Positions 53,276 through 64,000 of a stretch of DNA of 64,000 bases are shown piece after piece; within the stretch, counting starts at the first letter, position 1, and each line of letters starts with the position of its first letter. Position numbers and translations under genes: made by a program. The DNA comes from Oopsacas minuta (lineage: Eukaryota; Porifera; Hexactinellida; Lyssacinosida; Leucopsacidae): contig JAKMXF010000339.1 of NCBI GenBank assembly GCA_024704765.1, positions 1 through 64,000 of the forward strand. Reading direction: 5' to 3'. A model generated the notes under the pieces. The model worked only from the letters and a program-made list of their open reading frames with translations, searched no databases and was not told where the DNA came from.

Positions 53276-56265
53276 TACTACATGCCGCAAATTCATGATT
53301 AAGTGGCCTCTATTGTACAATAAAATCTTCTCAAGTGTGAAATTGTAGTTTTTAATTATTAGCTATTGCTATCAAAATTCGCGTTTTAACAAGTTACCGG
53401 ATAACAACATATTTATAAACATGCGTAATTATGATTAATAGTTAAGGTTACCAGAAGACAATAGTGAGGAACGCTTATAAAGTATTTTGAAAAAGGCAGC
53501 AAATGTGTCTATTTTCCATTTGAAACTTTTCTTTACAGTAAAATAAAAATGGTTCGTACTTAGATGAACTTCATTGTATCTGTTAAATTATGACCCACTA
53601 CGGATACAGTGTAAGATTAAAAGTACTTACCTTAAGTGAATATTTTGTAAGCCTCTTCTGAATACGAGTCCGAATTAATTACGATCGCCATTAATTTGAG
53701 CTTTGATAAGTACCACAGCTTCCCTAATAATTTGAGGGATTGGCTAATTCAAGTTTCGATAATTTCTTTAGTGTAAATATACAGTTTGAAGAGTATAATT
53801 ATGGTTATGTATTTATTGACTATATTTCTGAACCTGGTCTACCTCCACCTCTTAAATTATTTGAGGTAAATACAGCTCTAGCAATATTTGAAACAGAAGG
53901 AACAAGAAAAGCTAATATTGGAATGAGCCTAGCTTCTTTGATATCATCAGAATGAATATCATTCTCTTCTGAATGAGAATTGGATTCAATGTTATCCATC
54001 ATAGCAATAAAGCTAGTTATGTTGTTGTTTAGGTTCAACCCTGTTCATATCCATAAATAGACGCATACCTAACAAAGATTTCCGAATACATAGTAAATCG
54101 TATGAATTACAAACATAATGCTAAGCAATGTAGCATGTATAAAATCACACAAACTACTAAAAAGCAGTGTTAATTCCTCAATTACAATTCAAGTATTTAT
54201 GTAAACTGGAAACATCAAAACGATACAAGAGAATTACAATTGTCTCGTCAATATACACACAGTTAAGGATAACTCCAAATAAGGAGTAATCCTTGTGCAC
54301 TATATCGGAATCTGGATAATTTATCAGAGTGCTACTCAAAGTCTTCAGTCAAATGTAATCGAAAAATTGTCGAATATTAATCGAAAACGAGGAAATTGAT
54401 GGAAAAATAGAACTATGATTGAAACACGAGAACTCAACCTGAAAAGTGAGAACTATGGTAGAAAATATGTAAGATAAACAAAAAAATGAAACGATCCGCC
54501 ATTTAGAAAACATTTGTAATAATCAATCAAACAAAACTCTATCCAATCATAAAATTAGCATAAATTCCACACTCCCGTCCCTTAGTAGCTGGACAACGAA
54601 CACAAATAAAAACTCCCAGAGCCATAAGGTAGCGAACTAAATCCCTAATCCCCTCCCAATGGTACCCGTTTCTAATTAATAAAAAAAAGTACAATTACGT
54701 CTTAGATTCACATGACAATTTTTCGATTAAAGATCTCGTTTTTCGACCACAATTAGACAATTTTTCTTTCAAAGTTCGACTGAAGACATTTCAGTAGAAC
54801 TTTGATCAAAATTTTCCGTTTCCATCATTCGATCAAACTTCGACAAATAATTCGATAAAATTATTCAGATGCCTTTATCAGTCCCCTTCGGTGCCTTTCC
54901 AATGTAAATTAGTTCGGATAAGGAATACGAATTTTGTCAGTCCTGGTGTACGTATTAATGAGAACCTACTGTACTAAACCTACAAAAAATTTTCTCAAGA
55001 AGTTTGACAATGAAGAAAATGGAAGATTCACAAGTTCAAACAAATCTGTTTGATAAACTACTATAAACAGAAGAGAGGAAGTAAGCCATAAATTTTTGGA
55101 GATGAGTTTGGGCGAATATACGCCCAAATCTTTTGATATCATCAGAATGAGGTTATCGGATTATCGATGATATATCTTTGCGCCACCAAATATCGAGTAT
55201 ATTTTCCTTTAGATAAAGGGGTGGCCCCTAAAATTTGGGGTTACTCCCCCATATATATCTAAGTAAATGTACAAATTTGGGAGGTCCCCCCCTCAAATGG
55301 AATCAGAATCATGTTAATGAGGGTTTCCACAAATTTGGGGAGATCCCCAAATATTAATATAACTTGTTCTATTTCGGGGGAACATTCATGGATATTAATG
55401 AAGAATGGGACACATCTTTTGGGGAGAAATTCGTAAAGGTATGGTAGCAACCACAAAGTCTGCCAATTTCTATAAAACCATATTTCCTGCATCACACAAT
55501 GAACCTACCGACTACGCTATTGAAACAAAATGGCCAATAGCAACTAAATGGGATAAATAAGCTCAGGACTATAGTAAAATAGCTAAGAAAACACATAAAC
55601 AAAGTTTGGAGGCAGAATCAATGATTTCGAGGGAAATTCCAATAAAAAGGAAGGCAAAAAACATCAGGCAACAAGCTTACTGATAAATAAATAAACGTAT
55701 AAATTCCCATGCCGTTGGAAGGCTAGGATGGTTAGATAACGTAGCTCCCGGAGGAATGCAATGCCTGAACCGAGCCAGGGAGCGCTACTTAACAAATAAT
55801 ACCCAAATGCTTCTGAAGGGACCCACAGATGAACTAGGCGCGATGGCAGCCACAGATACACCTATGAGACCCCTAACCGAGAGATGAACTATTAGACATT
55901 ACAGGTGGAAAAATCAACCCACACTTGTAACAGAAAGAGGCTGCCACTGAAGGGGTTTCAGGAGGCACACATGAGCAGTGGAATAAGCCCGCCTGAGCAG
56001 ACGAGGTCGGTGCTTAGCGAGCCAGCGGGACACACGCGACCCTATGACACCATCCCAAATGTCCACCACCCAAGACACCAACTGATATATGTCTTAGCTA
56101 AGTATGAAACCATACACAAGTGTAGAAAAACCCCAGCAGCTAATACTATCTAGTAAGAACCAAACAAACCTAGTGACTCAATTGAACTGGGTGAAACCAA
56201 ACAAGGTAACACACAAATAAGCAGGACTACGCTCAAGCTTAGTCTTGCTTGTTTGTGAATAGAAC
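53276..56265. other. Long stretch with no recognised gene
   Basis: No supported gene. A perfect small hairpin lies at 55107-55128 (TTTGGGCG, 6-base loop, CGCCCAAA), followed to about 55420 by several AATTTGGGG repeats on both strands. From about 55640 to 56450 the DNA is noticeably richer in G and C. Confidence 0.45.
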
Positions 56266-56559
56266 CTAATAATGTCGTAGCGCCAGTTTGCTTGGAGCAG
56301 AATATGCCCAAAGGTGCTTCACACTGTACCATGGATGCATTGATGAAGATGCACCAAGTACCCAGAGTAACGCCCTTTCTCGACTGGAGAGATGAGAAGA
56401 TCTTCCCCTAAAGGATGCCAGTAGTAGCGGAGGATTAACGGTACTCCTATACCAAAGGTTTATTGTACGTTTAGATAGACCTTGGGCTTGTGAAGCTTCA
56501 AATAAATTATCATTGCTCTGCTCCAATGATAACCCTTTGTAAAAGTCATAAAACTTCAT
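56266..56559 (-). pseudogene. Possible mariner-like N-terminal HTH fragment
   Basis: The frame starts MKFYDFYKGLSLEQSNDNLF and continues EASQAQGLSKRTINLWYR, which resembles the first HTH of mariner transposases (YDFxxGL...A...TVxxWYxEF). Nothing downstream supports the call in any frame and no catalytic block follows, so this is weak. Confidence 0.3.
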
Positions 56560-57454
56560 GTCTCGAAAATCACTTTTTTGTCAAATCCCATTAAAAAATA
56601 ATACAACTGTAAATAGGTTCATGGATAAAATAACATTACTCAATAAGTAAGTATAGTACAAAACGAAATTCATAGCATAGTCATAAACCACATATAAGAA
56701 TATATTATTGAATTTAAATGAGTCAGGACTACTAAGAAGAGTGTACGACAAACCATTGGACTGTTAATTTTACCGTACAATGAAGTAGAAGGTCGGCATA
56801 TTTTATAACTCAGTAGTGGAATACACTCCTCAAATTAATATACCAATCAAACAAAATACATTGTATTAGAAATTACTTAATAGTTTCATGAATAACAATG
56901 GACACAAGATTGATTGCCGAATTAGATAGACGACCGTATTTACTATTAAGAAATCTATGGTAGGATCTAATAATTACAATCTATAATAGAACAGAATTTC
57001 CAAAAAGCATGGTTTGTTGGCTAGCAGGCATTTAGAAAATTTGCTCAATCTTTGTGATGAAATGAAGAAGGTATAAGAAGTATCGCATAATGGATTTCAG
57101 AGTAATTGAAGAAATGATTAAGAGATGATTTAATACAAAATATTAAAGTTGGTAATTATAAATTAGGCACTTTCACGAGTTACAACAATAAAGATTGTTG
57201 ATATTTATGTAATTGATAGAACATAAATGTGAATATTAACATAAATGTCAACAACCTTCAGTGATAAACCAAATTATCATAGAAGATTGACAATGGATAC
57301 CATAATTCAAGTACAATAGAATTTATTCGAATATTAGCGAAAAAACAAACAGTTTTGGAATCGATTTCAAGATTTCGGGGCGAGCAGGGTTCGAGTTTAA
57401 TTGAAGGCCGGGGAAATCTGCAGGTTCTTACGAGCATATTCTTAACACTCCTTT
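56560..57454. other. Unassigned spacer
   Basis: No recognised features. Confidence 0.5.
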
Positions 57455-57602
57455 CTGGGCTGTATCAACTCATTTTGAGTTGGCAAAATCAACTCATTAT
57501 ATTGAATGAGTTGGTTACATCCAAATGAATGAGTTGAATGAGTTGGTGCAATAAAAATGAATGAGTTGATTTTGCCAACTCAAATGAGTTGATACAGCCC
57601 TG
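57455..57602. mobile_element. 148-bp palindromic hAT-like MITE
   Basis: The right end, reverse-complemented, is CAGGGCTGTATCAACTCA and the left end is CTGGGCTGTATCAACTCA. The inverted match extends about 40 bases from each end. It is flanked by perfect ACTCCTTT copies (57447-57454 and 57603-57610), an 8-bp duplication typical of hAT. The short middle is built from further ATGAGTTG copies in the same orientation as the right arm. It has no coding capacity and would need a transposase from elsewhere. Confidence 0.9.
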
Positions 57603-58079
57603 ACTCCTTTACTTTGCTATCTGCTATCATTACAGCTAAATGAGGACTAAAATATTACGATTCAAGGTAAAGTTTAAATTTTAGTACGCAAATAATATGT
57701 TTATATTGATTCATATGCCTAATGGAACACCGCACCCTCGGTAAATCCTTGTTCCAGCGGTTTCAATTCCAATGTTTTCCTAAATTTAGGCTCGGTTAAG
57801 TTACGTTTCAGTTTAGGGTCTGGTTCTATTTGAGATTCAAATTGAGATTCGGATTTGGGTTGGGTCTTTACTGAAAAGTGAACTCGATTGCAACACCCAT
57901 TCCTTGCTATTCCTTCAGATTAACTAATACTAAGAAATACATCCAGTCATATGAATATCTCGAATTCTTTTGACTGAGCTGAGCGCTCATTCTCCGCAAT
58001 GAACCATACACAAACGTATTTAGGCAGTACATTGATCTGTGGGGCATTATCACTGATATTTTTGATATAATTATGAATA
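57603..58079. other. Unassigned spacer
   Basis: No gene. Near 57800-57870 a run of diverged short repeats (GGTTCAGATTGxGATTC-like) reads GGGTCTGG, GAGATTC, GAGATTCGG. Confidence 0.35.
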
Positions 58080-58168
58080 AAAAATTGAAATGGCAAAGGG
58101 TGCCCGAATTAGAGAGGTGCCGGATATTGAATGTTCGGATCACGGAGGTTCGACTGTATATAATTTGC
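58080..58168 (-). repeat. pogo/Tigger-like terminal repeat
   Basis: On the minus strand it reads TACAGTCGAACCTCCGTGAT, then CCGAACATTC, then a second similar unit CCGGCACCTCTCTAATTCGG. This resembles the repeated TIR motif of pogo/Tigger elements. No mate end is visible in the window. Confidence 0.5.
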
Positions 58169-58726
58169 ACTGTATCTGTTGTATTAACCTGTAATAACTT
58201 TTCTTTTCGGTTCATGTATTTGTACATGAATGAATTATAAGTTAATTGGAATGAGGGGCTTGGAACAGGGGTGTAGTCCCGGAAGAAAGTAGGAGATGCT
58301 CATGTAGCGAACTACCCACTGAAAATCAAAAAATGATAAGCTGACAAACTGGTAGTGCATCACAGGGGTAATTGTTTGTGTTCTTCTCAGGGCGACATTT
58401 CCACCCTGACGCTCCTTGTCTAACTATTGAAACGAAATCTCTCCCATCAATTAGAAGAATTTGCTAAAATGTAGTATTGTCTCATTAATACCATGAATAA
58501 TAATCCATTGAGTGTGAGATTTGAAAATGCAAAACTCGATTACATCTGACGAACAGTTAAAACGAACTTTCTAGCATCATTTTGAAATATATGCAGCAAA
58601 TATGATTAAACAATAATCATGTCGAGATAAATTTGATAGAGATCCCTACGATATAGCTGAGCCATAGTAAAGTACAGTTTTGTGGTATATATACAAAAAC
58701 CTACCATCACTTTGAGGATTGGCGGA
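58169..58726. other. Unassigned spacer
   Basis: No recognised features. Confidence 0.5.
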
Positions 58727-60357
58727 CACTTCGTATACTGACATTTCGTATGATGGACTTATAGTCTAATGGATATTTCATATAATGGACATATCGTATA
58801 GTGAACAATTGATCAAAATATTGTATAATACATGCTATCCACTAACACTTGTGCGTTATCATTATAGCGCATATGTTTGTTTAGGTTGACGACGATAATT
58901 CCATTCTTGATTCTTAATGTTATTTGACACTTGTGAATACTACTTGTAGAGTCAATTAACTATAAATATCTTCCTCCTGGGCAAGGGAATAATCAAATTT
59001 TCAAATTGTAACTTCAATTGATAGTGGAACTACAACTAAACTTATCAAGTCAACCAAAGGAAAGAATAAGGCTCATATAAAAGGATTTTTGTATACTCTC
59101 AATGGTGCATGTTTAGCAGGTAACCAGTATTGGTGCACGAGCAGCGTGGAACATGTAAGGCTCGATTGACTACACCTCCAGATGGAGCAATATTAATACC
59201 ATCGTTATTTACTGATATACTTAATAGTCACGCCCATAGACCTAATCCAGCTCGCTCCGAAATCTTGCGGGTTTATCAATTGATGAAAAACCGTGCATTA
59301 GCAGGGGAGAAAACTCGTATTATTTTAACACAAGGCCTTGTTGGATAAAACCAGTCAAGTATAGTTGCATTGCCTATACTAAGTTCAGTAAAACGTACAA
59401 TACGCACCATAAGAGTTTAGTACGCACTGTTGACTAACAAGAGTGAGTCAACATATACGACACTTTTCACTAAGTTACTTGATATACGTCCTGAGTTAAT
59501 CCATTCTTTATCATGGCTGATTTTGAGAAAGTGGCTATCAATGCATTAGAATCTAAATTCTTGAGTGTTGTACCAGAATGTTTTTCACTTGTAGCAAAAC
59601 ATCTATCGGAAGATACAGTCAGTAGGCTTTGCAAATCTGTACATTGAAAATGCTGATTTTCTCTCCATATGAAATGTTACCGAGCTTGGCCTTTGTTCCC
59701 GAATCCCAAGTTATTCTTTATTTTGACTTATCAATACAATAATTTCCGACGTCAGCAATCGAGATTGTGGAATACTTCGAGGCTACATACATTGGAAGAT
59801 TGTTTTCTAATCATGAAAGAAGAACACCACCATTTCCCATTCGGCTATGGAATTTATATATACGGGTGAACTTAGAAGTCTCTCGGACGAACAACTCTGT
59901 GGAAGGATGACACAATGGATTTCAATCGGGCATTAGTTGTCACATCCCAGTTTCACAAAATTAAGTCGTTATTTACAGCTGGAACAATCTCTACAAGAAG
60001 CGGTGTTAACAAAGTGGGAATCTGGGGAGGCCATCATTCAATCTAAACAAAGTATTGCCAGAAAGAAGCGTCTCATAACAATCGTTTCAGATTTTGGAAA
60101 TAGAGAACCAATAAGTTATCTAAGAGGGATCGCACATAATTTTAAATTCTAAACTATTTCATTATATTCATTCTCAAATACACATTCTATTATCCTACTT
60201 TCAATTATTAAACTACGATAATAGATCAATTTTTTAGTAAGCATGTAATATACAATATTTAGACTAATTGTCCACTATATGATATGTCCATTATGTGAAA
60301 TGCCCAATAGACAAAAGTTCATTATATGAAATGTTCATAGACAAAGTGTCCAATTAT
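58727..60357 (+). mobile_element. MULE (Mutator-like) element with repeat-built termini
   Basis: Both ends are arrays of a unit like GGACATTTCATATAATG. The left is at about 58727-58805. The right, in inverted orientation, is at about 60270-60357 (unit read as CATTATATGAAATGTTC). Between them lies a MULE/FLYWCH gene relic. Exact ends and target duplication could not be fixed because the terminal arrays vary in copy number. Confidence 0.75.
59039..60150 (+). pseudogene. MULE transposase with FLYWCH zinc finger, internally deleted
   Basis: A FLYWCH-like finger reads FLYTLNGACLAGNQYW, then in the next frame CEQRGTCKARLTT and HAHRPNPARSEILRVYQLMK, with NRALAGEKTRIILTQGLVG to 59348. After a gap and frame changes, LLDIRPELIHS and MADFEKVAINALESKFLSVV near 59513 give the second catalytic aspartate block of MULE transposases; PECFFHL follows, then YIENADFSLHMKCYRAWPLF near 59640. 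The block holding the first aspartate (TDGTF-like) is absent between 59348 and 59480. Later frames to 60150 are poorly matched. A dead copy, probably an internally deleted derivative. Confidence 0.82.
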
Positions 60358-61371
60358 CCACTTCCACTTTCAGATACAAGTGTTAGCAGAAGGTGCGAAA
60401 AAGTTATTCTGTGAATTCGTAACTTTAAGACTCTCAAAATCTCAAATTCAGACTCTAGTCGCCCAATTACCACTAACAACATGTTATTACCTACTGTCTA
60501 GCATGCTTTGGAATTTAAATAGAAAGATGTGAAAATATAGTTAATCACCAAAAAAGGTGTAAACATTTCATTTTAGAAAAACTAATGCCAAAGTTGCAGA
60601 CTCCGACTCATAATGTATATGTGTACCAATTTTCATGCTAATCTGAGTGATAGATATCGCACGGTCACGAGGATGTACGGACGTCGCACATCATCCATAC
60701 AGTTAGGGCATCTCCCTATAGGAGCACTAAAATAAAATTGATATATCATACAGGACATCCCACCAGGGTAGGCCGTCTGGATGAAATTTTGATTCCCATT
60801 CCTATTTCTATCCAACAGTATTCTCTGTGGCGATTTCCATGTGAGAAATCTCATAGGTAATCGCTTGGAAATTCTTTTCCCCACAAATTTCCCATTGGAT
60901 ATATTCATTCTTTAAAGAAACTACAAAAATTAGTCCCCCCCTCCACTACACTCCCGGCTTGGACCCCGAGAAAGAGTTTAGTAGCCCCTCGTTGGTAAAT
61001 CCTGGCACAGCAGTTTCCAGTTTCTCAGGAAATACTTAAATTTTCTTTCCAGTACCGGGAAATGATGGCATTTCTCAATGCTATCTATCAATCAGTAATA
61101 ACTATAGTGCTTTTGCTTGATTAAGTTTTTTTACAAGTAAATTAGAATTTGAGAACCAAAAGGATTATAAAAGTAAACTTATATCTATAAAATTCCGTTA
61201 TACTATTATAAAAGAAATCGAAAATTTATATTGGTCGTTGCTAGTGGGGTCTCCAATTACAATGTCCCATCTTAACTACTTCCCGGTTTTCAAGAAAATA
61301 CAGCAACGCTAAAGTGAGGCCTAATAAAGTTTGGGAAATGCTCTCGCAAGTATGGAGAATAGTAGACTTAC
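60358..61371. other. Unassigned, presumed intron or intergenic DNA
   Basis: No recognised gene; the frame at 60908-60633 on the minus strand has no motif. Confidence 0.45.
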
Positions 61372-61807
61372 TTGAATATGATGTATCTTTTTGAGAGACT
61401 CTTTCACAAATTGAGTTGGCACTTCAAGATTGTATTCCTCACTCTCCGAATCAGTAACCTCATCAAAGCTATCAGTGAAATATGTTTCACTAGGTGATCC
61501 GGAAAGTAGTTGCTGACATTGATCTAGAAGTAACTCTGGAATAAGAGTTCCACTACCTCTAGAATTAGATGAAGAGACCCGAATTCTTCCTGAAAATTTC
61601 AAAGGAAAATTTAGTGGAGAGAATTGGTGCAGGGCATTTGGCTGTGTAGGGGAAACAAGTATATATGACCATATCTGTGGTACAACTAGGTGAGTAGACT
61701 GATATGAAGGTAGGGGAAAATTTGTTCTGATAGGATTGGTAGAAGATAAAAGATGATCAACTTTTGGAGAGGGCACAGCATCCTTTAGATTCCCAGATTT
61801 CTTCGAA
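61372..61807 (-). CDS. Putative internal exon of a host gene
   Basis: On the minus strand a strong pyrimidine tract and acceptor (TTACTCTACCTTCTTTTAG, AG at 61809-61808) precede an open block of 436 bases that ends at a donor GTAAGT (61371-61366). It enters in phase 2 and leaves in phase 0; the exon at 47043 begins in phase 0, so the two could be spliced directly. The product reads SSKKSGNLKDAVPSPKVDHL at its start, then a Ser/Pro-rich stretch with HQFSPLNFPLKFSGRIRVSS, then a likely helical, acidic end DSFDEVTDSESEEYNLEVPT and FVKESLKKIHHIQ. Composition is like that of the 45121-47043 exon. Function unknown. Confidence 0.6.
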
Positions 61808-62813
61808 CTAAAAGAAGGTAGAGTAAGAAATTTACAATTGCAATTTGTGTCATAGTTTAGTATATTGACCCGATTTGTGTAAGGAAGCACAATTAATTGG
61901 AGGCACTATGTTTATTGGGCTAATTTCTACATTTAATGTACCCTCATTTAACAGTGTCATTGGAAAAATACGGTATACAAATATACAAAACAGTAGTTGG
62001 CACAGAGTACAATTCTCGAATCTTTGCTCCCTATGCTCGTAATACATTAGATTAATACATATAAACATTTGGATTTTGTCTAATCCTACGATTTGCCAAT
62101 TTGAAAATAGATATACTATCACAATCAACCATGAGTATGGTGATGTCACTATTAGTATAGAAAATGTATACCACTCAACATCTATTACACCTCATCAATT
62201 GTAAGTATTATTCTATCTTATATAAAAATAGAGTTTTCAGCATTTTAGAATTCAGGGACGTCACGTCGGATTAGCAAAAATAGAGAACATTTTGTGAATG
62301 TGTGCTAACCACTATAAATTTATCTAAACCTCAAAATTTGTAAATGATTCTTTGCTACCAACACCTCCACTATAGTAACGTCAAAGTTAAGGTGGAGACA
62401 GCTTAGTCTATCATTTCAATTTGTTTAAGGTGGTACTATTATTGGAGCCACTATGTGTCGGAATAAACTTTGAAAGAAAAAATAATGCTACTTAAACAAC
62501 TTTAATTAGTCTACTAAGCTGTCGGTACAGATTACAATTTCCATTTTAAGCTCGCTACGCTTGGAATTGCTATAAAATACATTTTAATTTTGACACATCA
62601 GATAGTTAAGATAATCCAGTTCTAATCTTGGTTTGAAAATAATACCAAAGTTTCCAAATAAGGATTAAGAAATTGAATTGTATGCAAAATGCTTACATGA
62701 GGATTAGGTTTTGTGGCCATTTGACTAGAAATCGAAATAATGAGTTATGACAGTCAGTTGAAAACTTGATTCGGAATAATGACAGCCAATTGAAAACCTC
62801 GTCGACCTAGGAG
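61808..62813. other. Unassigned; further exons possible
   Basis: The minus-strand frame 62149-61850 is open but lacks clear splice sites and motifs. The next exon upstream of the one at 61807 may lie here or beyond the window. Confidence 0.35.
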
Positions 62814-64000
62814 AGTGGTTCTCAGGCCAGGGTACGCGTATCCCTGGGATAGGCAAACAGTTTTTTCAGCGGTACGGCGAAAGTTTAAACTATAAGTTAA
62901 CGCCTTTGATTAGGTTATTATTTGTGGCTGCGGTCGGCTTTCTACAAACGGATATGGCTATATTCCATTATTCGGTACATTGGTTTGTACATAATTCACA
63001 CTTGTATATCGCGTTATTCTCCATATAAATTGGAATGCTCAAATTGAAAATACACTTACTTTGTGGTAACTGCGTAAATTCATATGGAAACATGTAAAAG
63101 CGGAAGTACGATGAAAGTTATGTCCAATACGGAGATACACCCATATTCAAAGAGGGACGTGAACTACAACAATGTGTGCTATAAAGTGCTATCTGAGGGA
63201 TCGATGAAGCAAGGTTTTCTAAATCGGCATCTCACCGAGTGCCACTCAGATCGTGCTGATAAGGATGTTGATTCTTTAAGCACAAAGAAGCAGGAGTAAA
63301 GCGAATTCGTATTAATCATTGTGGGCAACTTAGCCAACAGACTCAAGCAAGTCTTCGTGACTAGTACATAGTGGCGTTGCGGATAGCTAAAGAAAAGAAA
63401 GCACGCACAATTGCAGATAGGCTTGTAATACCCTGTTGTAAGAATATCATGCAGAGACTTTTTGGAGGTAGTGCAGAAAAGAAGTTTTACTCTCTGCCTC
63501 TATCAAATGACACAATTAAGCGAAAAATTATAGATATGGCAAACGATGTTGAGGCAATTGAGTAGCCGGTAGTTGCGGAATTCTGGGAGACCCATTGAAT
63601 ACTTTTTCAATCTGTTACATCAAAGATGGTGATTTAAAGGGAGACTACCATTTTTCCGCTCGTTAGAAACAACTACAAGAGGAGATGATGGATTCTTGCT
63701 GGTCTCCTGTTTCTTTGAGAAAATGAGACTATCTAGAATGTCTCAGGTTGTATAACAGATGGTGGGCCTGTATGTATAGAATTCGTTCAGGATTTCAAGC
63801 TCTAGTAAAGACAGTGAATTAAAAATATGCCCCGAGCGAGATTATCTATGCGAGCTGATCTTCGTCTTGCACTTTCAAAAACGGACTCACAAATCGAACT
63901 TAATATCGAACACACAGGATAAACCCTCTCACAAATAAATTCTGAATGCATTAATCAAAGACTTGGGTAAAGTTTCACAATACAGTCCAAAAATGACATT
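62814..64000 (+). pseudogene. ZBED5/SCAND3-like hAT transposase relic, runs off the window
   Basis: GAGTGGTTCTCA near 62814 resembles the terminal repeat of this hAT lineage. The protein starts at 63084 (METCKSGSTMKVMSNTE), with a BED-type block NNVCYKVLSEGSMKQGFLNR and HLTECHSDRADKDVD (CxxC partly lost, H-x4-H region kept). ALRIAKEKKARTIADRLVIP, CCKNIMQRLFG and PLSNDTIKRKIIDMANDVE then match the next block. After 63565 only pieces remain (TTRGDDGFLLVSCFFEKM), followed by MRADLRLALSKTDSQIELNI near 63847, which is C-terminal. Most of the catalytic core is missing, so this too is a deletion derivative. It is closely similar to 49540-49690. Confidence 0.8.

Noticed and set aside
53740-54038. Overlapping open frames on both strands as a small gene
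   Set aside because: Neither has a family motif or splice signals, and mutual antisense openness is expected by chance in AT-rich DNA.
55640-56560. Nuclear copy of mitochondrial rRNA
   Set aside because: A short GATGAGAAGATC stretch recalls the 16S motif GACGAGAAGACCC, but no neighbouring conserved rRNA blocks could be found.

Overview
The window looks like nuclear DNA of an invertebrate animal, most likely an arthropod. It is AT-rich, has two exon-like blocks with eukaryotic splice sites, and is packed with broken copies of animal DNA transposons: Helitron, Tc1/mariner, hAT, Transib, P, Merlin, MULE and at least one family I cannot classify. The density of Tc1/mariner copies would fit a copepod crustacean, but I cannot name a species. 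Nearly every transposase is a relic with frameshifts or stop codons. I see no bacterial-style operons, rRNA, tRNA or CRISPR arrays.

Region 1 (1-18.9 kb) is a transposon stratigraphy. A Helitron relic (about 3.0-18.9 kb, + strand) is split by a Tc1 element (6224-7601) and by a large hAT element (from 7717 to about 18.0 kb, - strand). The hAT transposase gene is itself split twice. One insert is an unclassified element with about 350-bp terminal inverted repeats and a perfect 8-bp target duplication (9365-11562). The other is a Tc1 element (11878-17257), which holds a DD37E Tc1/mariner element (12229-16735), which in turn holds a Transib (RAG1-related) element (13462-16628). Removing each insert together with one copy of its target duplication brings the two halves of the surrounding gene back together, so the order of insertion can be read off.

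Region 2 (19-35 kb) holds more scattered relics: an orphan repeat-associated gene (19.0-20.4 kb), an OTU-like fragment, two complete-length mariners with visible ends (21626-22940, 25805-27117), two Tc1 relics, two hAT fragments, a minisatellite, and a Merlin transposase that stays in one frame with three TAG stops.

Region 3 (35.6-41.35 kb) is a second nest: a mariner relic split by a THAP-type P element (36070-40990, near-perfect 8-bp target duplication), which is split near its right end by a DD34D mariner (39515-40822, TA duplication).

Region 4 (41-64 kb) has far fewer coding relics. Two minus-strand blocks look like exons of a host gene: 61372-61807 (splice acceptor and donor) and 45121-47043 (acceptor and stop codon). 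Their phases are compatible and a 14.3-kb putative intron lies between them. That intron carries a hAT deletion derivative, a 148-bp palindromic hAT-like MITE, pogo-like terminal-repeat fragments and a MULE/FLYWCH relic. A ZBED5-like hAT runs off the right edge.
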